A stretch of 64,000 bases of DNA from Liolophura sinensis (taxonomy: Eukaryota > Mollusca > Polyplacophora > Chitonida > Chitonidae), in contig NC_088299.1 of the NCBI RefSeq assembly GCF_032854445.1, forward strand, positions 9,419,608 to 9,483,607. Reading direction: 5' to 3'. The number at the start of each line of letters is the position of its first letter. The first letter of the stretch is position 1. The position numbers were made by a program, and so were the translations under genes. The notes beneath the pieces are model-generated. The model made no database searches and was not told where the DNA came from. It saw only the letters and a program-made list of their open reading frames with translations. This document shows positions 34,936 to 46,900 of the stretch, in pieces.

Positions 34936-37900
34936 ACAAAAATATGAATACTATATGTTTTGTGTCTCTGACATTTTGACAGGATCCGTCTGGATTCGCT
35001 GTTCGGAGATGGCTAGGACAACAAACAAACGCAGGCAAGTCCTGTAGCAAGACCTGAGAAAAAGTTAAATTTAAAATCAAAATGGTTTTTGTGTCGACTA
35101 AATCCACAGAAGTGCCCCCATCTAATAGATGTCCCCACTCCGGTCTCATTTGCCAATCATGCATTTTGTATGCTGATAAAATATGAGAAAATAAAATACA
35201 GACACCTAAGGCTAAATTATGGGAAAATGACGCAGTGGGGTATTAAGTATTAAGTGTGTCAATCGTTTTAGGAAAGCAGAAGAAAAATAAATACATTGCT
35301 AAGATCACAGTCAGAGGAAATCGACTTTGCAAGATATTGATATAAGATTTCTGATTTTCTCCCCTCTTACTCTTGATTTTTATTTTACTTTATTTTCTCT
35401 ATGCTCCGTTCGGGTGGACAAACGCATGTACATGGTGAACCAACAGGCGGTGAGTAGAGGCAGAATATCGTTAATAATATGATCAGTAACACAAAGACTG
35501 TCAGCAGAATATCACCTGGACCAATATTCCTATTTAAAAAACAATCAAAAAATCACAGGAGATATTCAGGTTTGACTTTCAAAATAAACATAAACATAGG
35601 TGTACATTTTTGCTGTTGTAACTTTACCATACATGACACATTTTGAAATAAAATACTCTCAAGATTTAAGGGTAAAAGTTCTAATTTAACGCTTTTCGAG
35701 TTATACAAACAAGATTGATGTTTGGGATTCTTCTAGTTGTTAAACATAGACAATGTGGCTTGCTGTTCTATTCAACAGGTTTTGTGAACCAGAGTTTTGC
35801 GCTCTCTGATCAGCCTACATACGGTACCTGGAACATCGAAGTCAGAGCTTTTGTAAGTTTTATTTATTTATTTATTTGATTGGTGTTTTACGCCGTAGTC
35901 CTGCTCGAGAATATTTCACTTACATGACGAGAGCTAGCATTATGATGGGAGGAAATTGGTCAAAGCCCTAGGGAAGCCCACGGTCATCGCCAGGTTTCTG
36001 GAAGTACCTTCCCACGTGTGGGCCGAAGAGGAAGCCAGAGCAGAAATAAAAGTTTTGATACTTTGAATGTATATAGCAGTATAGAGTTCTTTCGAAAACT
36101 GGACAGAACTGTAACAGTAAACCCACATCTTCCAAATACATTCCAAATACATCATGGGTGAACAAGTTCGTCCAAGGTCCATGCCAAAGGTCAGTATTTT
36201 ACCCCGGGCACTTTTCACCCGTGGTAAAACGATAGTTATCAATACTGACCGCCATCGTATAGGTGAAAATCCTTGAATATGGCTTTAAACAACAATGAAA
36301 TCAATAATCATTTCAAAGATCCCAAAGAATTAAAAGAAGCATTTGCAGACTGTCTAGATACATGGCGTGCCAAAAGATATGTACGCAGATTCTTAGTCGT
36401 TCATTTTTATAACAAAAAATTAAAGAAAAATTGCACTATATCGATATGAAAATGAGCATTTAATAAGAAGCTTCATAAAACATGAGGCAGGGGTTTTTAT
36501 CCACAAGAGGAACATCTTAGACGTTGCCACTGAGTCACTGTACATTTTACTTATTTCTGTGTATCCACAAAGTCAAACAAAACAAAAGCCTGCATTTGTG
36601 TGTAGGAATTAGAAATATACGTGCACAAGTACTCCTAAGTTCCTTGCAAATAAAACAAATACATATAAGTGCTTTGTCACCAACATTTATATATTCGTCG
36701 TTTTCTAAATTAAAAAAAGTAACAGTGTTGTTTGCAAACTGACAATGTTTCTCCCTCAGGGATATACATACAGGAAGAGCTTTGAAGTCATTGAATTCTG
36801 TAAGTATGATAATTTCTTTAATTGTTTTAAACTACACACAGTCCTTAAAAGTCAAATTTTAATTTAAATACCAAGATTAGCAATTATTTGTAGTAAACAG
36901 ATTGTTTCGCTCTTTTGTCCAGTTATTTAAAAAGACCAATGGGTTGAAAAGATGCTTGATTTTCTGAAATGAAGGTATTAAGAAATGTGCTCGTATGAAA
37001 TAATTCATTTCAGAATAATATAGAAAAAAAAGACCTAAACTTTTTCATTTCAGAAGAGTTGAAATATAAGCAATCGTAACAGACTTTAATATTTCACTAC
37101 AATAGTTATAGTGGACAACTTCATTTATGGCGCTAAGCCATTTGTGATTTGACTGCATAACTGAAGTAACAGGTTTGGACATCCAAAGAGGCTTTAGCCT
37201 CTTGAAGTTAAAGTTATTTTCAGGTGCTAAAAGTGATGAACAAAAAAATTTAGATCAGCCTTGCTTCAGCGTGATCTGCATTGGGATTTGGCGTCGGAGA
37301 TTTTCCTGGCATGTTGCAACTATACCCTTGACCTGTGAGGTCGCGTATTCGAATCCAGTTCTCGCTTTTTCCGCTGAGGTGTGTCAGATGCGAATCGAAG
37401 GTCTGTGGTATTTCGGTTTTTCTCCACCCAGAAACCTAACAAGTGAAAATTTCTTTAGCGCGGCTTTAAACACCAATCAACTAAGTACACATATAAATTA
37501 GTCACCAAAGCTTCTACGCCAGTGGTTTGTATTGGGAATGAATCATCTGATAGCCGAATGTTGACATACCGTTGTCACCAGAGGTTTGAATGACGCGTCC
37601 TGTGTTATCGTGGCTATGATAACCTATAAAGGTCAGTCCTGGGGCACGTTGGTGATGTAGTTACATGCATATATATCTTATCAATTCTTTGACACCAAAG
37701 TTGTTCTGCTCAGTCGGTTAGCGCGCTAGCGCAGCGTAATGACCCAGGAGCCTCTCACCAATGCGGTCGCTGTGAGTTCAAGTCCAGCTCATGCTGGCTT
37801 CCTCTCCGGCCGTAAGTGGGAAGGTCTGTCAGCAACCTGCGGATGGTTGTGGGTTTCCCCCGGGCTGTGCCAGGTTTCCACCCACCATAATGCTGGCCGG

Positions 37901-40900
37901 CGTCGTATAAGTGAAATATTCTTGAGTACGGCGTAAAACACCAATCAAATAAATAAATAAAATAAACCAAAGTTGTTCTGGAAAGCGCTTTAGAGATCTT
38001 GGATAAGGAACGTTGTATTTTGGTTATAGCGAGTGGAATACGTTAGTATTTATACCTACGATTGTGTACAGTGTGTGCTTATTTTTTATTTGATTGTTGT
38101 TTTACGCCATACTCAAGAATAGTTCACTTATACGATGGGGGCCACCATTATGGTGGGAGGAAACCGGGCAGAAACCGGGGGAAAGACACGACCATCCGCA
38201 GGTTGCTGCAGACCTTCCAGGTACGGCCGGAAAGAAAGCCATCATTGCGACGTGCTGGCGCGCTAACCCCCTGGGCCACTTAGGCCCCAGTGTATATTTA
38301 TATATGTGATCTCAGATCTGTGATGATAAATATGATACATGTATCTATGATATAACACTTATACATGTACCTATTATATAACACTTACACACGTATCTAT
38401 GATATAACACTTATACATGTACCTATTATATGATATAATTGTGATGCATATACCTATGACAGCTGTGATATCTATGATATAAGTGTGATATCCATGGTAA
38501 ATGTGATATCTATGATAACTGTGATAGAGATGATAGCTGTGATAGAGATTATATCTGTGATAGAGATGATAGCTGTGATAGAGATTATACCTGTGATAGA
38601 GGTGATAGCTGTGATAGTGATGATAGCTGTGATAGAGATGATAACTGTGATATCTATGATAACTGTGATAGAGATGATAACTATGATAGAGATCATAGCT
38701 GCGATAGAGATGATAACTGTGACAAAGATGATAGCTGTGATAGAGATGATAGCTGTGATAGAGATGATAGCTGTGATAGAGATGATAGCTGTGATATCTA
38801 TGATAACTGTGATAGAGATTATACCTGTGATAGAGATGATAGCTGCGATAGAGATCATAGCTGCGATAGAGATGATAACTGTGACAAAGATGATAGCTGT
38901 GATAGATATGATAACTGTGATAGAGATGATAGCTGTGATAGAGATGATAGCTGTGATAGAGATGATAGCTGTGATAGAGATTATACCTGTGATAGAGATG
39001 ATAGCTGCGATAGAGATGATAGCTGTGATAGAGATTATACCTGTGATAGAGATGATAGCTGCGATAGAGATGATAGCTGCGACAGAGATGATAACTGTGA
39101 TAGATATGATAACTGTTATAGAAATGATAGCTGTGATAGAGATGATAGCTGTGATAGAGATAATAACTGATAGAGATGATAGGTGTGATAGAGATGATAA
39201 CTGAAACAGCGCTAAAATATCTGACTGATTCAAGTTTGTTTGTTCCGACATATCTTATTTCTTTAAATTATCTTAAAACCAATACAGTAATAGTAATGAT
39301 AAGTCCAATTTTGTGTTAATCAGAACAGCTTAGCAATTTTTTTCGGAAAAAGTTATGAATGAAACTAATTCCAGTTACAAACGATCACGACAACTGATTT
39401 TAACCTAGTGTATACACTGAAATATGACTTGACATATGTCGAGATAATTTTTGATTGGGTGATGTTAATACTTAAGGTATTGGTAACAGTAATACTGGTA
39501 AACATAACAGCAGTATTATAGCAGACTTTTATAGTAGTAGTGGCACTATCAGGGACAATAAAACTGGTAGTATCAGTAGCACGTGTACTGGTTGGGGGGG
39601 GGGGGGGGGGGGGGAGGGGGAAGGGGGCTGCTCCGTGGCTCAGTCAGTTAAAGCGCTAGCGCAGCGTAATGACCCAGCAGTCTCTCACCAATGCGGTCGC
39701 TGTGAGTTCATGTCCTGCTCATGCTGGCTTCCTCTCCGGCCGTACGTGAGAAGGTCAGTCAGCAACCTGCGGATGGTCGTGTGTTTCCCCCAGGCTCTGC
39801 CCGGCTTTCACCCACCATAATGCTGGTCGCCACCGTAATAAGTGAAATATTCTTGAGTACGGCGTAAAACACCAATCAAATCAAATCAAATCAAATCAAG
39901 CACATGTAATGGAATGGGTAGCAGTAGTGCTGATACAAAAGGTAGCAGTATTTATTCATGTTGTGCCGCCTTCTCTTCACGGCCTCGTTTTAATTTTTTT
40001 TTTTTGCTATCTAGGGAGCCTCGTTATGACATAAATGTTACAGTTCCGCCATACATCATGGGTGATGCGGACGGGATTCGAGGAGTTGTCAATGCCAAGT
40101 ACGTGAGGACTGGATGGGTAGCATGGATTCATTATTTCCTCTATGTACCTTCAGTGATAGGTCTACAAATACCTAAGTTTTAGTACGCTAGTACTTTAGA
40201 CACAGATCGATAATGCCATTTGTTAAGTATATTTTGTTTGTCTACGTGCATTTAGGGATACGTACGTGTATTACCAGAAAATATCTGATGTTATTTTTAA
40301 AAATGAACACCGGCTAAGCAGTATTTGTGTAGTATTTAGTGAGTGAAATGTTTGAACACTCTAAGTCAAGACTCAGGTAGTGAAAATGGTCAGCAGTATG
40401 CGTCCGTTATGCTAGAAAGTAAGGCCCCACAACGTGTCTAAATAAATCATGTCCAAAAAGGAAAGGTTTAATTCTCAATACCATTAACAGCTAGTGTTTT
40501 CGTGTAAACTACCATTGACATAAAACGTTGAAATTTGTTATACACGACAAGTTTCAGCTGTTTTGATCGAAAATGATGAGCTTTGCAACCGTGCTTTCAT
40601 GGAATTTTGGAAACACGCAATTTCCTCCGATAAATTATTGCTCCAGGCCACACCTCTCTTATGCTTTCTTGAGCTGACTGGGTTGTCATATGTGTTTTGC
40701 AGTCACACGAGCGGCCGGCCCGTCATTGGGAATGCCACCCTCACAGTGACGATAGTACCCCCTGGCGGAGAGTATAATTGGAAAAATCCTTTCTACTTTC
40801 CCACCATCGAACGGAAGATTGAATATGTAACACTCTTTTATCACACTCATATTGTAGCTTGATATTAGGATTACCTGTAATTTTGTACGGTTTACTTGAA

Positions 40901-43900
40901 AAATCCAGATTCTATGAGACAGCCTGAAAGCTAGAGACCACTTGATATCCTTTGTAACACACGGCGTCGATGATTTAACATATGGAAACGTGTTGATCCT
41001 TACAGGTGGAGGAAACGCGCATGTGTTAAACCTTGATTTTGATTATATTAAAAGTTTGACTATATTCATAAATATGATTGTAATTCAGAATACAGGCGTG
41101 TGTTTGAAGGTAATTCAATAAATTTACCATGAAATAAATTATTAGAATCATGCTTATTTAGAACATTATTATGCAAATACGATTTATACCAAGGGGTTGT
41201 CATAGATACCCATCATACAAAAATATTTTAAAATACCCTTTTCTCCTGATAGAAAAAAATCGAAAAAAATATTACAGTACATTTTTGCAAATAAGTTTTG
41301 CAAATAAGTCTTTCACCTGATTGATCGTGGGTTCCCCCGGGCTCTGCCCGGTTTCCTCCCATGATAATGCTGGCCGCCGTCGTATAAGTCAAATATTCTT
41401 GAGTACGGCGTAAAACACCAATCAGGTAAATAAATATATAAATTTCATCTGATTTTGGCATCGTTTTCTTATCCTTTGACACATCTCCATACTCACATAA
41501 AACCGTAGCATTTGGATGTGAATACAGTATCTTTTCATTTCCCAGTTTGTCGGGCGCATTGACATGTACTTCAGCAGAGACGAACTTCTAGATAAAGCCA
41601 ATGCTCAGTCCTTGGAAAACATGGAATTTTTCTTCAATGTGACGACGTATGACTGGTACCTTTCCTGGGAGCGCTCGGGATTTGGTAGTACCTTCTGTTA
41701 CAATTCCGGCATCGTTGTCAAATGGGTCGGAGATAGAGTACGAACCTTCAAGCCTGGATCAGTCTTCGTAGCCACTGTAAGTGTAATCGTATATTGTAAG
41801 GTGAAGACAAAATTAAGCAAGGAGCATTCTTTAAAAGATTTGTGTTCATTATCGAATATTGATGAAAAAAAGCTGGCATATAGTCTTTATTTGTGTGGCG
41901 AATATACAGTTTCTGAGAAAGTCAAGCTTAGCTGTTTATGTGGATGTGATAATGTTTAGAGTATTTGTTGAGTTTATTGATTTCCAACATATACGGGGAT
42001 AAGGGTGTCAGTGCCATAAAGGCCAACATGCGCGCAAGGTCAGTGTTATTTGTAATGTTTTCAAACGGGTATGATGCACGCATTTCCACGCCATTGTTAT
42101 TTGACTGGTTATCATCAAATGGCTGCCACTGATTGCATTGCAATCATTGTAACTTTCTGTTTTTCAAATATTTTTTCAAATGGCTGTCATAGTAATGTCA
42201 ACGCCAATAACCTGATTTCTGAATGGTTACTATACACACGCGCTACGTGTGATCTCAATAATTATTTTTTGAAATTCCAATTTATAATAAATAGATACCG
42301 TGTCATCAACATACCTTGGGGGGCTGCCGTGGGAGTTTTTTTTTTTTTTTTGTTTTTGTTTGTTTTTTGCCATTTTAACGCTTAACATTGCCACTGTTGA
42401 TCATAACGTTACCAAGTAGTCATTCATGTATGTTTAAATAAGGAAATCTTGTACGCTTCGCTAATATGATATCTCGTTATCTCGATATCAGGTGGCCACC
42501 ATGCACATTTAATGTTGCCAGTGTCCATCGGTTGGTTACTAGATGGTCTTGCACGTTTAATGTTTGCCAGTGTCGCTCGGCTGGCTACCAGGAGGACATC
42601 ACACTCGTTTAATGTTGCCAGTGTCGCTCGTTTGGTTACCAGACGGTCACCATACACATTTAATGTTGCCAAGGTTGCTCATTTGGTTACCAGACGGCCA
42701 CCATACACATTTAATGTTGCCAGTGTTGCTCGTTTGGTTACCAGGTGGCTATCATGCACGCCGACGGCACGGCTGTAAGCGACGAGACTCGTGGAATCAC
42801 GGTGGTCCCGACGATTTCCACGACGGGAGAAGCCAGCGGTCGGATGGAACCAATCACCAAACTACCCATCAACGGGCTGGCTACGTTCGCCTTTGAAACA
42901 TTCTTGGAAGACATGGAAGTCACATTGACAGTAAGAGCCACCATTGTTTATCTGAGTACAGCGTATCCGATTGTGACAAGTAGTGATAACTTTGGAGCTT
43001 CTGAGCAGTGAAAAGTGGTTTTGTATTTAGCAATAGCTGCAACTGAAGAATGATTGTGAGCATTGTTACACTGTAAAAACGAATCTGTTGAAGTGACAGG
43101 ATACTGTGGGTGATCGCAGAATAGATTATATTATTGTTGCAAACTATTGCGACAGTCCAGTAACCTGTGGATGGTCGTGAGCTACTCGCCGGGCTCATTT
43201 TCCTCCCACCATAATGCTCGCCGCCGCCCTGTAAGGGAAATATTCTTGAGTACGGCGTAAAGCACCAATCAAATCGTATTTTTGTTAGTATAAAAGAATG
43301 CTGCAATAGCATAATCCATCCAATCATCATGCAGCAAACAACAAAATTATGTTAAATTTAACAGATTAACTTTCATAGTGCGATCGATTTGTGTATAAAG
43401 TTAACTGACTGACAGATCGACTGATTGGCCGTAAACCTGCATTATTTCTTTTAAAGCAAATAAAACTTCTCCTTTGTCTAAAATCACATTATCTGAAGTA
43501 TGCATTCTGCAAAATTCACCGCAGGTGTAATCATAGAATCAACGTATCCTTCAAATTAAGTTTAAGAGGGTTTTCGTAATAGGATATCAAGCTTTGAGAT
43601 ACTTTGACTTTTTAGGCCACATATCAAGCAGAGATACCTACGCATCCCGTTCAGCTTAAGGCCTACAGGTACTATTCTCCCAGCCACAGTTATGTATCCG
43701 TTACAACGTCAACTAGAAATCCCAAGGTAAGTTTTAAGCAGAACCATGTAGTTTTACGTAGTTCTACGATAAAACATTTGGCACCAAGTTCGAAGGAACA
43801 CCTAACTACACTAAAGTCATAATTTTGCAAATCAAGAATTAAAAGCTTAGTTTGAAATTGATCATTTATTCCACGTACTTTGAGCGGCTTATATTTTAAT

Positions 43901-46900
43901 GGACTATTGTAGAAATATGGTGGCGAGAACAAAACCAAGAATTTGTCCTAGCATATAGTCAGAATCGTCTTTATAACAGTATCCAGTACATGATGGAGAA
44001 TACAGGTTTCTAATCGTGTTATGTGTAAATGTGTTTTTCCAGAATGCAAATTCTTTTGAAAACTTGCCCAGGGGCTAATTACACAGCTATACGGCTCAGC
44101 CCCCAAAGCAATACTCAAGGTCTATTACTCTCAAAAAATTAATCTGTTAATTTTAACAGAAAGTCTATTGTCTGAATGATTCTAGAATGTATTCTGTTAT
44201 TGCAACAGACTATTCTGTTAAATATAACACACATATTCTATTATTTTAACATAAAGATTCTCTTACACTAACAGGATATGTTCTTGAATATGACACAGTA
44301 TTATGTTATAATAACAGAATGCATTCAAGCATCACTCAGACAACAGACTTTCTATTAACATGAACAGGTTAATTTTTTGAGTACAGGCGGAAACCCCTAC
44401 TTTTAATTAATACCTGATGAAAAAATTTTTAAGCGGCCGTGTCCAGTGTATAGTTACCTGGAACACAGTTTGAAATTTCGCTTTCTTTCTGTGTGTACGT
44501 CAGTAGTACTTTTTTCACCAATCAACACTCGTATGGTGCATTTATTACAGAGAATTAGGCTGAAATATTGTCGAAGTGTCACTCATTCATTCATCCTTTC
44601 ACTCAGTACTAGGGCAGTATATGTGTACTGATATATATATTCTCAACAGGTCAACCAGTACATCATTTTCCACGTGAAAAGCAGTATCTACGTCCCGAAG
44701 ATTTACTATCAGGTAAGGAACGACATGGGGACAATGCATGTTTGACGATTACAGATTTTCTCATACATTGCCATGTTAATAATGTCATAGATATTTTAAT
44801 GTAAAGTATGTAATGTCCTAAATACCTCACAAAGTTAGTAAATTTTGTGGAAATATTTTGGGGTTGCAGAATAGGATAGACAATTTAGCTTTTTCATTTT
44901 AACAAATACTGTCTGAAAAGTTTTGTATGAGCATGCATGAATAAAATACACATACAGGTAGGCGGTTTAATGAACATTATTATAATATATTATGAATGTG
45001 ATCTGTTTTAATTTCTTTTTTGCATGTGAAGCAAATACATGTGATGGATCTTTGAATTTTAGGAGCTATTCATTAACTTTATTCCGAACACTGAATTTGA
45101 AATGTATTGCTCAAATGTTAATTTCCCAAAAATACTGTTTAAATTGGCATTACGTTTTTTCTAATGGATTTTTTTTGTGGATTGGGTTATATTAAAGTTT
45201 CATTCATTTCACAAGATACTTTCTTGCTGAATACTACTTTTGAAACCTGTTTTGAAGTGCTAGAATTTTGTAAGGTTAATCTATTTTGTACAACTTTTCC
45301 CTCCTATCCCCCCCCCCCCCGACACACACACAGATTGTCTCCCAGGGAAACATTCTCATCGGTGACGAGCTGGAGATGATTTCCCGCCAAAAGACATTCT
45401 CCATCGCACTGTCACGTGATATGGTACCAAGTGCCCGGATTATCGTCTTCTACATCCGTCAACCGGAGGAGATCGTGGTCGACGCTCTCAACTTCTTTGT
45501 AAATGGCACGCGATTGAACCCTGTAAGTGGTGCCATTCTTTCGCTGGGTATTTTATTCTTGCAATTGTGGGCATGAATTACAGTCAGATAAATGAAAGAT
45601 ACTTAAGTACGGATGTAAAAATGAAACAAATAAAAAAAGTAGCAGTAGTAAAAAAAATAGTAGTATGAAAAAATATATATAGATACTCAAATACATGTCA
45701 TGTGATATAAGTTAGTCTTTTAATAAGAGATCTTTCCACCCTCATTGTAATTATTTATTTGTTTATGTATATTTTATGTGTTTTGGTATTTTATACCATA
45801 CTCAAGAATATTTCACTTATACGACGGCGGCCAGCATTATGGTGGGAAAAAAACGGGTAAAGCCCAGTGGAAACCCACGACCATCCGCACGTTGTTGACA
45901 TACCCTTCCCACGTACAGGCGGAGAGGCTGCCAGAATCGGCCACGGAGGCTACGCTCCATTCTATGGATAAGCAATTAAAACGGTCTATTTTACCTGTGG
46001 TTAATCAGTTCTCTGGACAGAAGACAACAGTATACATATAACTAGGTTTGTCACCTGTAATCAAGCTTCCATCTCTTACTTGCCTACAGGTAGCGGTGAG
46101 GTTCAATCGTGGTAAGGATTTCACCCGCCACACCGTCGAAGTTAACGCCTTCTCCGATCCGGGCTCATTTGCAGCTTTCTCCGCACTACCGTATGATCTG
46201 TATGTCAGAGGACTAAATGACGGCATCAGCGAAAACTTGGTGAGTGAGTGCAGTCCAATTGAAAATGGAAATTTTCAGTGAGTGCAAAAAGTAATATGCA
46301 TATGATGTGCCCATGTTAACAGAATGGTTCGTAGTCTCTGGATTGATGACGAAAGGCACATGCAGGCCGTTGACGGGTATTTTATGTACAAGTCTGAAAG
46401 GGATGAGGTGCAGGGCGCGATTAACGCACAGTGGAGATAAGACATCCTGGTTTAAAGCCTAATGCTATTATCAGACTTGAGCGAAAACATCCAGGCTACG
46501 TGTACCTCAAATCCAGCTGGGTTTAGGATTACGTATTTTGCACAACAGCGTCGTCGACGATTTCTGCATAACAATTCTGTTAAAAGATAGGGGCCTACTA
46601 GTAAAGTTATCCATAAACAGCCTAAGTAATTATATTTTCTGTAAAAATTAAATGTAAAATAAATAAAATATAGCTGCCAAAGCAGCGATTCCGGGGTTCA
46701 AGCCTGCATTGCCGGCGTATGTGGTGTCACTTCCGGTTACCTTAATGGTGTCCATGTATAGGTAAACTTAAACTTAATTAGAAAGCCTACATTCTTCGTA
46801 GTCATTAGTGCATTATAAGTACACATTGTATCATATGTATGAAGATGTGCCAAACGGAGTAAATCGACCTTTGGGCAATATTTGAAGGGGTGCATGTCTC

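Noticed and set aside
38472-39251. 259- and 239-codon open frames on opposite strands (Ile/Thr/Ala and Ile/Met/Glu repeats)
   Set aside because: Artefact of the 18-bp GATA array, whose six-codon unit lacks stops in both directions.
42512-42896. Open frames across the exon 11 array (17-residue period)
   Set aside because: Wrong frame relative to exon 11; the exon frame has TAA in each upstream unit.
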